Source: Candidatus Zipacnadia bacterium (GTDB taxonomy: Bacteria > Armatimonadota > Zipacnadia > Zipacnadales > UBA5352). Taken from it: a stretch of 64,000 bases of DNA. The notes beneath the pieces are model-generated. The model was not told where the DNA came from. It saw nothing but the letters and a program-made list of their open reading frames with translations, and searched no databases. Below, piece by piece: positions 29,233-39,708 of the stretch. A program made the position numbers and the translations under genes. The stretch covers positions 1 through 64,000 of the forward strand of contig JALGVA010000002.1 in NCBI GenBank assembly GCA_029820295.1. Reading direction: 5' to 3'. Position 1 is the first letter of the stretch. Each line of letters begins with the position of its first letter.

Positions 29233-30351
29233 ATGGAGTACCGCACGCTCGGACGAACCGGCCTTGAGGTCAGCGCCATCAGCCTGGGCACCGAGTACCT
29301 GCTCGATGTGCCGCCCGTGCAGGCCGTCGACGTCGTGCGCCGGGCGATCGAGGCGGGCGTCAACTACTTCGACCTGTTCTACGCGCAGCCCGCCTTCCGC
29401 GACACGATGGCCCAGGCCTTCGAGGGACTGCGCGATCGCGTGGTGCTCACGGCGCATCTGGGCGCAGGGGAGCGCGACGGCCAGTACGAGCGCATCCGTG
29501 ACCCCGAGCGCTGTGCGGCGTACATCGAGGACAACCTGCGGCGCTACCGCATCGACTGCATCGACGTGCTCTTCCTGCACAACTGCGACGAGCCCGATGA
29601 CTGCGACGCGATCTTCGCGCCCGGAGGCCTGGCGGAGATGGCCGAGGGCTTCCGCAGCGAGGGCAAGGCGCGCTTCGTCGGCTTCAGCACGCATACGATC
29701 GCCACGGCCCGGCGCGCGATCGCGACCGACCGTGTGGACGTGCTCATGTTCCCGATCAACCTGACCGGCCACGCCACACCGGGCCGGCGGGAGCTGTTCG
29801 AGGCCTGCCTGGACCGCGGCATCGGCCTGGTGGGGATGAAGCCGTATGCGGGCGGCAAGCTCCTGCAGCCGCAGCCCGAGCTGAGCCTCACCCGGGTGGC
29901 CACGGGCGGGCCGTCGCTGGAGATGGACCAGCAGGCCGTGACGCCCGTGCAGTGCCTCGCCTACGCGCTCGCGCAGCCCGGTGTGAGCGCCGTGGTCCCG
30001 GGCTGCAGCGACCTGTCGCAACTCGAGGACGCCCTGTCGTGGCTGAGCGCCGACGATGCCGAGCGTGACTTCTCAGCGGCGCTCGCCGGCTTCGGCCGCT
30101 TTCGCTCCGGGGAGTGCGTCTACTGCAACCACTGCCTGCCCTGCCCCGCGGGGATCGACATCGGCGCGGTCATGCGCCTGCTCGACCGCGCGCGCGTGGG
30201 GGTCACGGCTGCTCTGCGCGATGAGCACGCCGCGCTCCCGGCCAACGCCTTCCACTGCCGGCAGTGCGGCGCGTGCACGCCCCGCTGCCCGTTCGGCGTG
30301 GACCCGGGGGAGCTGATGGCGCAGGCGGCAGAGCTCTTCGCGGTGCCCTGA
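29233..30351 (+). CDS. Aldo/keto reductase with C-terminal 4Fe-4S ferredoxin-type domain
   Basis: MEYRTLGRTGLEVSAISLGTEYL; C-terminal CVYCNHCLPCPAGI and CRQCGACTPRCPFGVDP. Confidence 0.92.
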   Translation: MEYRTLGRTGLEVSAISLGTEYLLDVPPVQAVDVVRRAIEAGVNYFDLFYAQPAFRDTMAQAFEGLRDRVVLTAHLGAGERDGQYERIRDPERCAAYIEDNLRRYRIDCIDVLFLHNCDEPDDCDAIFAPGGLAEMAEGFRSEGKARFVGFSTHTIATARRAIATDRVDVLMFPINLTGHATPGRRELFEACLDRGIGLVGMKPYAGGKLLQPQPELSLTRVATGGPSLEMDQQAVTPVQCLAYALAQPGVSAVVPGCSDLSQLEDALSWLSADDAERDFSAALAGFGRFRSGECVYCNHCLPCPAGIDIGAVMRLLDRARVGVTAALRDEHAALPANAFHCRQCGACTPRCPFGVDPGELMAQAAELFAVP

Positions 30352-30378
30352 GCCGCCCGCACCGGCGTGCGCCAACCA

Positions 30379-30681
30379 TCAGTCCTCCTGTCGCTCGATG
30401 CTGAAGGTCACCGTCCCTCCGCCTGTGAACTCACATGGATCGAGGCACTGCACGTACGCCCTGCCGTCGCGCCGGTCCTTATGCGCGAGCCCCATCTGTT
30501 CGGGCTTGACGCCCTTGGCGAGAGCGATGTGGTAGGGGATGATCGACGCGAACGAGTGCATGCAGCCGGCGGTGGTCTCACTCAGGTTCAGACGGAAGCC
30601 GCTGTCGAGAACGATGACGTCGCCCACCTCGTAGGCCGGGCAGTGGCCCTTGATGTCCTCAACGCGAATGACGAGTCTCAT
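30379..30681 (-). CDS. TIGR04076-like small protein
   Basis: MRLVIRVEDIKGHCPAYEVGDVIVLDSGFRLNLSETTAGCMHSFASIIPY. Confidence 0.75.
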   Translation of the reverse strand: MRLVIRVEDIKGHCPAYEVGDVIVLDSGFRLNLSETTAGCMHSFASIIPYHIALAKGVKPEQMGLAHKDRRDGRAYVQCLDPCEFTGGGTVTFSIERQED

Positions 30682-30865
30682 GCCGACACCTCCTCGCTGC
30701 GCTACCCTCCACTCCTGTCCGCCGCGGAGTTTGGCCGTCCGGGCCACCCGCACCTCTTCTGCGCACGCGGCGCGGGTGCCGGGCAGGAATGCGGTGCCAT
30801 CCCGGCGCACATGCCTTCGGAGGTGTACCACGATGTCCGCCGACACGAACACGAGGGCGAGAGCG

Positions 30866-33800
30866 ATGAGGAACCTGGTGCTGCTGACGGTGCTCGGGCT
30901 GCTGCTGACAGTGGCGACCGCGGGTCACTGCGCGGTCTCCGATGAGGGGCTCGTCGCGCACTGGAGCTTCGACGAAGGCTCCGGTGACAGCGCGCGCGAC
31001 CTCACCGGCCATGGCCATGACGCCACGATCAGCGGGCCGCAGTGGGTGCGTTCACCGCGCGGCTACGCGCTGCGCTTCGATGGCGTGGATGACGTCGTCA
31101 CCTACGCGAACGTGGACTCCATGAACCTGCAGGGCGACCTGACGCTCATGGTCTGGGTGAAGACCCGCGCTTCGGAGGCGCCCGACACCAACCGGCTTAT
31201 CTTCGGTGATTCCGGGGCCGGGGTGCAGCGCAACCTGAACCTGCGCATCAGCGGCTACCGGGTCATCATGTTCGAGTGGGCGGACGGCACGCGCAACGCC
31301 ATCCTGTCCGCGGACGCCGACCTGCTCGATGGCTCGTGGAAGCACCTGGCGGTGGTCGCCGACTCAGGCGCGGGCCGGATCACCATGTTCCTGGACGGAG
31401 AGCCGGTCGCGCAGATGCGCATGCCACTGCCCATCAGCAGGGCCCCGACGCCGGGCCGCTTGTCCGGGCAATGGGCAGGCGGCTGCCTCAAGGGCGACCT
31501 CGATGACGTACGGCTGTATCATCGCGCGCTGAGCGCCGATGAGGTGCGCGAGGCCTTCGAGAGTGAGGCGACGCTGCAGATCGGCCGCGCGCGCACGGTG
31601 ATGGGCACGGCGGACGGCGAGCGGGCGGCGGTGACCACCGCCACGCTGCGCAACCTGGCCGATGAGGCGCTGACGGTGCGCCTGCGGGGGCCGCGTGGTG
31701 AGGAAGAGCTGACGCTGCGGCCGGGGGGCGAGGTGGAGCTGCCCGTGGCGAGCGCCGCCCTGGAGCCGCTTTTCGGGTCGCGCAGCGATCTCTACCTCGT
31801 GAACCGCAGTGCCGAGCCGGCGCACCTAACCGTGACCGTCAGCCATGATGGCTTCGAGGACGTGCAGGAGTCGGACGTTGCCCCCGGGGTCTACCTGGAG
31901 CCGATTCGCCTGAGCGTCGAGGACCCCTGGCGGCGGGAGATGGCGCCGGAGAAGACCGACAGCATCAGCATGCGCGTCGAGCTGCAGGTGGCCCGGGAGC
32001 TGCGCGAAGCCGGCAGGCTCGAGGTGGGCCTCACCTCGCGCGCGAGCGGCGAGGTGGTCGCGCGGCAGACAGTGGAGGGCCCTGAGGCGCAGGTTGAGTT
32101 GACCTTCGACGCGGCCGACCTGCCGTGGGGGGCCTACGACGTGCGCGCCGCGCTGCTGGATGGCGCCGGACGAGAGACCGTCGCGACCGACGGGCCGGCG
32201 ACGGTGCTGCCGGGCGGCAAGCAACGCATCGAGGTGCTCAACAACCTGTGCAGCGAGCTGGTCAACGCCGCGCAGCGGGGCCTGCTGGATGCCCGGCAGA
32301 TCGAGTTCATGAACCCGCGCGACGGCTGGTGCTTCTTCCGCCTCGAGGGACGCGCCACGCTGCGGCTGGACGATGAGCAGCGGACGATCCTGCGCCGGCG
32401 CGCCGACGAGCCGGCGGAGGCCATGCGCCTGCTGCCCGCGGGCAGGCACAGGCTGCGGGTCTCCGGGGAGCCGACGCAGATCATCGTGCGCGCCATCCCG
32501 GCGCTGGTGCACAACGTCTACCCGACTGCGCCGATGATCCGGCCCTTTGGCCCGCACACCTGGGAGCGCATGAGCGCCTGGACGCTGCCCAACTGCAACA
32601 TGATCGAGAGCCACCAGGCCGACCTGCCCGAGGCGGCGGAGTGGGTCGGAATGGGCCGGAGCTGGATCATGAACCGGACTGCGCCCGGCCGCGCCGGCGG
32701 GGAGCCACCCACGGCCGAGGAGATGCTGGCCTACTGGCGCAGCACGCCGGGCTGGGGAACCGAGCGCATCTCGGGGATGCAGGTGGATGAGTACGGGCCG
32801 AGCTTCGGCGACCAGAAGCTGATCGCGACCGCGCGCTCGGCGGCGATGCTCGCCGAGGACCCGGAGTTCGCCGGGCGGCTGTGGATCCCGTTCGTGGTGC
32901 GCATGTACGGGACCGACGTGGCCGAGCTGTTCATGAGAACCACGCTGGCCGCCGGATGGCCGTTCTCGATCGAGCGCTACATCGGCGAGCTGCCCACCGA
33001 GGCGGCGGACCGCGAGCAGATCGAGGCGCTGCTGGTGGGCGACGCGGAGGAGTGGGAGGCGGCGCTGCCGGGCAGCGTCCGCCGGGCGATCATGACGCTC
33101 ATGTACGCCTACCTGCCCTACTGCACGACCAACCGGTGTCCGACGGCCGACTTCCACGTGCACCTGCAGATGCAGATGCAGGTGCTGGCCACCGACCCGG
33201 CGTGGTTCGGGCTGTGGGGCGTGCAGCCCTATCGCGCCAACTACGTCGATGAGGAGACACTCAACTGCATGGGCGCGCTGCTGCGCCACTACTGCATCGA
33301 GGGCGCCACCAAGCCGCTGCTCGATGACCCCTACGAGCTGGCGCATGTCCGGAACCCCGACTTCGCGCGGGGGACCGAGGGCTGGGAGGTGCGACCTGCG
33401 GCGGACGGGAGCATCAGCACCGGCGAATTCGCGGGCTACGGCACGCTGCAGGGGCGCTATCCGTGGGCGAGCATCGGCGAGAGCTTCCTGCTCATGACAC
33501 GCAGCGCCAACGGGCCCAATATCGTCGGCCAGGAGATCACCGGACTGCAGCCGGGGCGGCTCTACTCACTCAAACTCATCACCGCGGACCACCAGGACCT
33601 GCTGGCTGGCGAGTCGCGGGACGCGCCGAGTGCGGTGACCATGCGGGTCGAGGGCGCGGATGTGCAGGAGGGCGACTTCTCCTACCCGTTCACCAGCGCG
33701 CGCGGACCCCAGCCGTTCACCCGCGAGCACCCCTTCCACATGGTTTACCACTACCTGCAGTTCCGCGCCACCGGCCCCACCGCCCGGCTGACGCTGACCG

Positions 33801-33889
33801 ACTGGCAGAGCGACACCGAGCCGGGCGGACCCATCGGCCAGGAGACCATGTTCAGCTTCGTCGAGGTCCAGCCGGTGTTCGAAGGGTGA
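30866..33889 (+). CDS. Secreted LamG/concanavalin-A-like domain protein
   Basis: MRNLVLLTVLGLLLTVATAGHCAV signal; GLVAHWSFDEGSGDSARDLTGHGHDATI...GYALRFDGVDDVVTY (LamG). Confidence 0.85.
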   Translation: MRNLVLLTVLGLLLTVATAGHCAVSDEGLVAHWSFDEGSGDSARDLTGHGHDATISGPQWVRSPRGYALRFDGVDDVVTYANVDSMNLQGDLTLMVWVKTRASEAPDTNRLIFGDSGAGVQRNLNLRISGYRVIMFEWADGTRNAILSADADLLDGSWKHLAVVADSGAGRITMFLDGEPVAQMRMPLPISRAPTPGRLSGQWAGGCLKGDLDDVRLYHRALSADEVREAFESEATLQIGRARTVMGTADGERAAVTTATLRNLADEALTVRLRGPRGEEELTLRPGGEVELPVASAALEPLFGSRSDLYLVNRSAEPAHLTVTVSHDGFEDVQESDVAPGVYLEPIRLSVEDPWRREMAPEKTDSISMRVELQVARELREAGRLEVGLTSRASGEVVARQTVEGPEAQVELTFDAADLPWGAYDVRAALLDGAGRETVATDGPATVLPGGKQRIEVLNNLCSELVNAAQRGLLDARQIEFMNPRDGWCFFRLEGRATLRLDDEQRTILRRRADEPAEAMRLLPAGRHRLRVSGEPTQIIVRAIPALVHNVYPTAPMIRPFGPHTWERMSAWTLPNCNMIESHQADLPEAAEWVGMGRSWIMNRTAPGRAGGEPPTAEEMLAYWRSTPGWGTERISGMQVDEYGPSFGDQKLIATARSAAMLAEDPEFAGRLWIPFVVRMYGTDVAELFMRTTLAAGWPFSIERYIGELPTEAADREQIEALLVGDAEEWEAALPGSVRRAIMTLMYAYLPYCTTNRCPTADFHVHLQMQMQVLATDPAWFGLWGVQPYRANYVDEETLNCMGALLRHYCIEGATKPLLDDPYELAHVRNPDFARGTEGWEVRPAADGSISTGEFAGYGTLQGRYPWASIGESFLLMTRSANGPNIVGQEITGLQPGRLYSLKLITADHQDLLAGESRDAPSAVTMRVEGADVQEGDFSYPFTSARGPQPFTREHPFHMVYHYLQFRATGPTARLTLTDWQSDTEPGGPIGQETMFSFVEVQPVFEG

Positions 33890-33972
33890 CGTAGGGCGGC
33901 GTGCGGGCGGTCGGCGCCGGTCGATGACGAGCCGGGGCTGCTACGCGCCGGGCCATGGCGGGGCCGCCCGGT

Positions 33973-34464
33973 CTACCGGAGGAAGCTCAGCGCCGAGCGT
34001 GGGTCGCCGGCTGAGTACGTCCGGTACTCGATGCCTGCGTCCGCCAGCGCTTCGGCGCTGATGTCGTAGCAGGGGTAGTCCAGGAGGTCGGTCGCGACGA
34101 GGACGCGCGGCGGGGTCTGCTGGCGGGCGGCGACCGTGTCGATGACCTGCCTGATGTTCCTGGTCTGCCACTCGTCGTCGGTGGCTGCGGGCAGATCCTC
34201 CAGCCGCCGCTCGGCCTCCTGATGATGCCAGCCATGCACGACGGAGGCGAAGACGATCAGGTCCACGTCGCCGACCTCGAACTGCTCGAACACCCGCGGC
34301 ACGTCGGTGCAGGTCACAGCGGTGTAGACCGCGTAGCCCGCCGGGGACAGGGCCGAGGCGTGGCCGAGGTTGAGCAGCCTGTAGTCCGAGACCACGAGGA
34401 TGCACCCCTGCGCCTCTCCCTGCGGTAGATGCTCCTCCACCGGTTGGGCACGCTCACTTACCAT
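33973..34464 (-). CDS. Receiver-like (pseudo-receiver) domain protein
   Basis: GCILVVSDYRLLNLGHASALSPAGYAVYTAVTCTDVPRVFEQFEVGDVDLIVFASVVHGW; receiver-like layout without canonical Asp. Confidence 0.5.
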   Translation of the reverse strand: MVSERAQPVEEHLPQGEAQGCILVVSDYRLLNLGHASALSPAGYAVYTAVTCTDVPRVFEQFEVGDVDLIVFASVVHGWHHQEAERRLEDLPAATDDEWQTRNIRQVIDTVAARQQTPPRVLVATDLLDYPCYDISAEALADAGIEYRTYSAGDPRSALSFLR

Positions 34465-34908
34465 GGCCGCGCCTCCGCCATGATCTGCGCCGCTCGCGTG
34501 ACGGCACAGGACGGTGGCCTGTCGCCGTCCGCGGGACTCTTCGGCCTGGACTATCAGTTCACCGGCAGCCCGGCTCCCACCTGCCACGCCGCGCCGTCCA
34601 ACGCCCACTTCGCGCCGACGTGGACGCAGCACCAGGCCCGGGCCAGCGCCGCCTGCGGTCAGCGATGGCCTGCGGCCCTGTGGGAGTTCGGGCCCGCCAT
34701 CACCTGAGCGCGCCGAGTCACTGCTCGTCCTGGACGTACCCGACTTCCACGTCTTCGAGGACCACGGCTTCCTCGGCCGCGAGCAGTTCCGCATCCACGC
34801 GCGCGTCCACCGGCGATAGGCGCCCTCGACCGTGCCCCAGCCGGCGGCATCAGCGGGCGGCGCAAGAGGCACGTCGATGACGCGCTCGTGAACCGCGGGG
34901 AGGGTCGC

Positions 34909-36459
34909 CTACAGGTCCACGCGCCGGCGCTCGCGGAACTGCTCCTCGCTGGCGACCTCGGCCGCCTGCCCGAGCCGCGAGGCCGGCACCGCACGCGTCT
35001 GCGCCCACTTGCGCAGCGCCTCAATACGCTCGGGCATGGTCGCCGACAGCGGCAGCGTCGCCTCGGCCTGGGCGATCAGGTCCTCGTCGCGCACCTCGCG
35101 ACAATCGTCCAGAAAGGCGACTTCCAGCGCCGACTTCACCACCTCCTCGATGTCCGCGCCGGTGAAGCCCTCGGTGGCGCGCGCCACCTGCGCCAGCGCG
35201 AAGCCCTCCGGGTCGCGCCTGCGCTTGGCCAGGTGCACCGCCAGGATCTCCACGCGTTCGGCCTCGCCGGGCAGGTCCACGAAGAAGATCTCGTCGAAGC
35301 GGCCTTTGCGCAGGAACTCGGGTGGCAGGCGCTCGATGTCGTTCGCGGTCGCCATCACGAACACCGGCTCGGTCTTCTCCTGCATCCACGTCAGGAAGTG
35401 GCCGAAGACGCGCTGCGTCGTGCCCGAGTCCGACGACGCCCCGGAGACGCCCGCGAAGCCCTTCTCGATCTCGTCCATCCACAAGATGCACGGCGCCACC
35501 GCCTCGGCGGTCGAGATCGCACGGCGCATGTTCTGCTCGGACTCGCCCACGTAGGAGCCGAAGACGCGGCCGACATCGAAGCGCAGCAGCGGCATGCGCC
35601 ACGCCGAGGAGGCGGCCTTGGCGGTGAGCGACTTGCCGCAGCCGGGGATGCCGATGAGCAGCAGGCCCTTGGGCATGTCCAGTCCGAAGTCCTCGGCCTC
35701 GCGCGCGAAGCACGCGCGCTTGCGCATCAGCCACTGCTTGAGTACGTCCAGCCCGCCGACGTCATCCATCCTCTCGCGCGCCGGATAGAACTCGAGCATG
35801 CCGGACTTGCGGATGATCTGCCGCTTCTCCTGGATGACCTTCTCGATGTCGCCCGGATCGAGCTTGCCGTCCTCGACGATGACCCGGTAGAGCGCGTTCT
35901 CGATCTCGGTCTGCGTGAGCCCCAGCAGGGCCCGCTCCAGCTCCTCGCGCTCCTCGTCATCGACCTCGACCGCGACGCGGTCGCCCAGCGACGACAGCAT
36001 CCCCGCCAGCGTCTCGGCCACGTCCGCGGGGCCCGGCAGCGGGAACTCGACCACCGTGGTCTCCTTCTCGATCTCGTCGGGGATGTGCAGCACCGGCGAG
36101 ACGATCAGCAGCGCCGACTCGGTGGCGGTGATCAGGTGCTGGGCGGTCTCGCGCAGTTGCCGCACCACCGTGGGGTCGGAGAAGTACGGGTGGAAGTCCA
36201 GCAGCACGAACAACGTGGGCTCGTCGGGCTCCGCGCAGGCGCTGAGCGCGGCCTGCGGCGACTCGCCACCGCTGCGCGAGCCGCGCGTGCCGGGCTGGTG
36301 CATCCCGCGGGCGGCGCTCCACATGGTGACCGACTTGCCCAGCTCCCGCCCCACACGCTGCAGGCAGTCGATCACGCGCCCCTCCTCGTGTGAGACGATG
36401 TAGATCAGCGGATAGCGCGAGCGCAGATAGAGCTTGAGTTCCTCCTCGACTTCGCTCAT
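34909..36459 (-). CDS. AAA+ ATPase, Ycf46-like
   Basis: YPLIYIVSHEEGRVID; Walker A GIPGCGKSLTAKA; Walker B CILWMDEIEKGF; second region of homology ATANDIERLPPEFLRKGRFDEIFFVDLP. Confidence 0.92.
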   Translation of the reverse strand: MSEVEEELKLYLRSRYPLIYIVSHEEGRVIDCLQRVGRELGKSVTMWSAARGMHQPGTRGSRSGGESPQAALSACAEPDEPTLFVLLDFHPYFSDPTVVRQLRETAQHLITATESALLIVSPVLHIPDEIEKETTVVEFPLPGPADVAETLAGMLSSLGDRVAVEVDDEEREELERALLGLTQTEIENALYRVIVEDGKLDPGDIEKVIQEKRQIIRKSGMLEFYPARERMDDVGGLDVLKQWLMRKRACFAREAEDFGLDMPKGLLLIGIPGCGKSLTAKAASSAWRMPLLRFDVGRVFGSYVGESEQNMRRAISTAEAVAPCILWMDEIEKGFAGVSGASSDSGTTQRVFGHFLTWMQEKTEPVFVMATANDIERLPPEFLRKGRFDEIFFVDLPGEAERVEILAVHLAKRRRDPEGFALAQVARATEGFTGADIEEVVKSALEVAFLDDCREVRDEDLIAQAEATLPLSATMPERIEALRKWAQTRAVPASRLGQAAEVASEEQFRERRRVDL

Positions 36460-36804
36460 CTTCGGTCCTCCCCGGCGCCTCTGTACCCCGGTCGCCGCTC
36501 ACGTCCACGGGTCACTCGCTGCTTCCCGCACTCCACCGGCATTCCCTCCGTCGGGCCTGTGCGCTACCCACATCTCACGTGGGCATCCGATCAGTCCCAG
36601 ACCGCCCCCCGCCGGTCTGCGGGCTGCGTTCCCCGACGGCCCGTGCGCACGGCCACCCGGCGATTGCGCTCCCGTTGACGAAGGCGTTCCCAGGCACCAG
36701 TTGCGCGGGCAGGATAGGGCGCGCGCCCGGGCGAAACCTCGCGCCGCGGGAGTGCACGGCGTATCGGTCCGGTGTCGTAGCGCCGTCCAGTGGTCCGCGA
36801 AAGG

Positions 36805-38100
36805 ATGAGTTGTGTGGAGAGACTGCGCATCGCGTGCATCGGCGCCGGGTCGGCCATCGGCGCACGCTCCAGTGGCTTCTTCGAGGTCATCAACCAGCTC
36901 CATGACATGTTCGACCAGTTCGCGATCATGGACATCAACGAGGAGCACGCACGCGCCGCGGCCGCGGCCTACGATATCCCGGAGGTCTACACGGACCTTG
37001 ATGACCTCTTCACCCGCGGCAAGCCCGACGCCATCGTGCGCCTCACGCCCACCGACTCGGCCTTCGCGGTGTGCATGGCCGCGGCCGAGGCCGGCTGCCA
37101 CGTCCTCAGCGAGATCCCGATCGCCTTCAGCCTGGCCCGGGCCGACGCGATCATGGGCAGGTGCGCCGAACAGGGCGTCAGGTTCGAGGTCGCCGAGAAC
37201 GTGTGGACCTGGCCGCGCGAGCGCCTCAAGCAGATGATCGTGCAGCAGGGGCTGATCGGCGACATCACGCACTGCCGGCTCAAGTACCCGTGCGGGGCCT
37301 ACCACGGCTTCTCGGCAATCCGCAAGCTCGTGGGCGCGGAGGCCGAACGCGTGCTGGGCTGGGACGGCGCGGTGCCGGTGGTCAACATGCTCAGCTACGG
37401 CGGCGAGCCGATGGCGGAGACCATGTGGGACGGTGGGCTCATCAAGTTCCCGGGGCACGTGCACTGCATCTTCGAGATGCCGCCCAAGCGCCCGGTGTGG
37501 CGCCACGCCTGGGACGTCGAGGGCACCCGGGGCTTCATCGGCGCGGTGGCGGGAGTGGTCGATAGCGCCAAGGGCCACCGCCACGGCGAGGCGTTGGTGC
37601 TCGATGACCCGGAGACGCTGCAGCAGCTCACCGACGACTTCGAGGCCGGCGCCGACAGCCGCGAGCGGCACTTCCCCATCGAGTGGACTTACGGTGAGCG
37701 CGGCGGCCGGCGAGTCCTCGAGTGCGTGCGCGTGAATACCGACCCGCCGGTGGTGTGGGAGAATCCGTACGCGAAGTACGGCATCTGCGAGGACGACGCG
37801 GTCTCCAAGGCCAGCTACCTTGAGAGCCTCTACCGCGCGGTGGTGGAGGGCAAGCCGCTGATCTACGGCGGGGAGAATGCGCGCCGTGACATGGAGCTGT
37901 GGATCGCCATCCGCGAGAGCGCATGGCGGGGCAACGTCTGGGTGGATCTTCCCCTGACGGAGACGACCGGCGTCGAGCAGGCGATGCACGAGGAGTTCGA
38001 GCGCCGCTACGGTTGCGACCCGCTGGGCGATGTTGACAAGCAGCTCCGGGTGGTCTACGACCGCACGCCGGTGATGTGGACCGTGGCGGGCTGGCTGTGA
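36805..38100 (+). CDS. Gfo/Idh/MocA family oxidoreductase
   Basis: LRIACIGAGSAIGARSS; GKPDAIVRLTPTDSAFAVCMAAAEAGCHVLSEIPIAF. Confidence 0.88.
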   Translation: MSCVERLRIACIGAGSAIGARSSGFFEVINQLHDMFDQFAIMDINEEHARAAAAAYDIPEVYTDLDDLFTRGKPDAIVRLTPTDSAFAVCMAAAEAGCHVLSEIPIAFSLARADAIMGRCAEQGVRFEVAENVWTWPRERLKQMIVQQGLIGDITHCRLKYPCGAYHGFSAIRKLVGAEAERVLGWDGAVPVVNMLSYGGEPMAETMWDGGLIKFPGHVHCIFEMPPKRPVWRHAWDVEGTRGFIGAVAGVVDSAKGHRHGEALVLDDPETLQQLTDDFEAGADSRERHFPIEWTYGERGGRRVLECVRVNTDPPVVWENPYAKYGICEDDAVSKASYLESLYRAVVEGKPLIYGGENARRDMELWIAIRESAWRGNVWVDLPLTETTGVEQAMHEEFERRYGCDPLGDVDKQLRVVYDRTPVMWTVAGWL

Positions 38101-38178
38101 GGGCGGGGACCGGGGCGAGGCGCAGCCACCGGTCGCAGTGAACCCTCTGCGTCGAGCACCGCCGGGAGGTGCGCGAGC

Positions 38179-39594
38179 ATGGTTGGTTCGGGGCCGAACA
38201 CGCCGGTGATCTCAGTGCCCGCGGGCGATGAGGCCTTCAATGCGAGCATCTACGAACCGGGCGAGTCGCCCGCGCGCGATGAGCCGCTGCTCCTGGGCGC
38301 GGGGCCACATCTGTTCGTGGACGACTACCTGATCGAGGCCGGTACCGGCCTTACCCGTCGGGTCAACCGCCCCGAGCGCGATCCGGACATCCCCAACCCG
38401 ATCATCACCGGCCCCGAGGACCGGAACTTCCAGCCCTACATCTCCGTCCTACGCGACCCCGAGAGCGGGCGCTTCCGCACATGGTTCGGCACCTGGACCG
38501 ACGCGCAGGACACCGCGGTCGCACACGTGGGGTACATGGAGTCCGAGGACGGCGTGCACTGGATCCGCCCGGTGCGCATCCTGGACGACCCGGCGCCGAT
38601 CCAGTTCGGCAACAGCGTCATCGACGATGGCCCGAACTGCCCGGATCCGTCGCGGCGCTACACGCTCGCGTGGTGGAAGGATGGCGGGCTGAAGCTCGCG
38701 ACCTCCCCCGACGGCCTCACCTGGACGCCGCTGGCGCCCTACCCGGTGCTGCGCCACAACCACGACATCAACAACATCTTCCGGGACACGCTGCGCGACC
38801 GCTACGTCGCCACCATCTCGGTCTACACCACCGGGCCGACCTGGTCGGGCCAGCGCCGCGTGACCATGCAGTCGGTGAGCGATGACCTGCTGCACTGGGA
38901 GCGGCCCTGGTACGTGCTCACCCCGATCGATGGCGAGGATGAGGGCCAGACACAGTTCTACGCCATGGATGGGCACCTGATCCGCGGCGGCCTGTGGGTG
39001 GCGCCGGTCAAGGTGCTGCGCGATGATCTACGGGCGAGCGGCACGCCCGAGGGCTCCTGCGGCATCGGTTACACCGCGCTGGCGTGGACGCGCGACGGCG
39101 TACACTGGGTGCGTGACCGCGCGCCGTTCTTCGAGCCCGATCCGCGCCCGGGGGCGTGGGACCACGCGCACGCCTGGATGGACCGGCAGGTCGTGGTGGG
39201 CGACGAGGTGTTCATCTACTATTGCGGCTACCGCAACGGGCATAAGGTGAACCGCTTCGAGGAGCGCCAGATCGGCCTGGTGCGCATGGCGCGTGACCGC
39301 TATGTCTCGCGAGACGCCGGCGACCTGCCGGGCGTGCTGCGCACCCCGCCCGTGGTCCTCGACGCCGCGCAGCTCACGGTCAACGCCGAGGTCGCGGGCG
39401 AGCTGCGCGTGCGCATACTCGGCGAGCACGGCCGGCCGCTGCCGGGCTTCGACTTCGATGATTGCCGGCCGATACGCGGCGACTCGCCGGGCCACGAGGT
39501 GCGCTGGGTGAACGGCGCCGCTCTCCCCATGGGAGCGCCCGTGCATCTCGAGTTCCGCGTGCAGGACGGCCGGCTCTACGGCTTCGGCCTGTAG
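38179..39594 (+). CDS. Five-bladed-propeller glycoside-hydrolase-like protein (GH32/GH43-like)
   Basis: LFVDDYLIEAGTGLTRRVNRPERDP; NFQPYISVLRDPESGRFRTWFGT; VGYMESEDGVHWIRP. Confidence 0.75.
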   Translation: MVGSGPNTPVISVPAGDEAFNASIYEPGESPARDEPLLLGAGPHLFVDDYLIEAGTGLTRRVNRPERDPDIPNPIITGPEDRNFQPYISVLRDPESGRFRTWFGTWTDAQDTAVAHVGYMESEDGVHWIRPVRILDDPAPIQFGNSVIDDGPNCPDPSRRYTLAWWKDGGLKLATSPDGLTWTPLAPYPVLRHNHDINNIFRDTLRDRYVATISVYTTGPTWSGQRRVTMQSVSDDLLHWERPWYVLTPIDGEDEGQTQFYAMDGHLIRGGLWVAPVKVLRDDLRASGTPEGSCGIGYTALAWTRDGVHWVRDRAPFFEPDPRPGAWDHAHAWMDRQVVVGDEVFIYYCGYRNGHKVNRFEERQIGLVRMARDRYVSRDAGDLPGVLRTPPVVLDAAQLTVNAEVAGELRVRILGEHGRPLPGFDFDDCRPIRGDSPGHEVRWVNGAALPMGAPVHLEFRVQDGRLYGFGL

Positions 39595-39639
39595 CCCGGC
39601 GAGGAGCCGTCGCGGCCCGGACTGCGCCGTGCGCCGGGA

Positions 39640-39669
39640 TTGTCGCGGCGCGTCAGAATCTGGTATAGT
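39640..39669 (+). promoter_or_regulatory. Candidate sigma70 promoter for the response regulator
   Basis: TTGTCG-N18-TATAGT about 40 nt upstream of the ATG. Confidence 0.6.
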
Positions 39670-39708
39670 GTCGGCAGGAGAGGCGTGGAGGAGCTGTGCG
39701 AGGGAGAT

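Noticed and set aside
34500-34905. Coding-like patches between the pseudo-receiver and Ycf46-like genes
   Set aside because: Fragments such as PVDARVDAELLAAEEAVVLEDVEVGYVQDEQ look coding-like but match nothing I recognise; evidence insufficient to call a gene.
36557-36577. CTGTGCGCTACCCACATCTCA resembling the MITE-like TIR
   Set aside because: Only about 15/20 matches, no partner inverted copy nearby and no flanking direct repeat; could be chance.
36460-36804. ORF 36579-36905 and antisense ORFs in the divergent gap
   Set aside because: No recognisable motifs, overlaps a confident oxidoreductase start; likely non-coding regulatory region.
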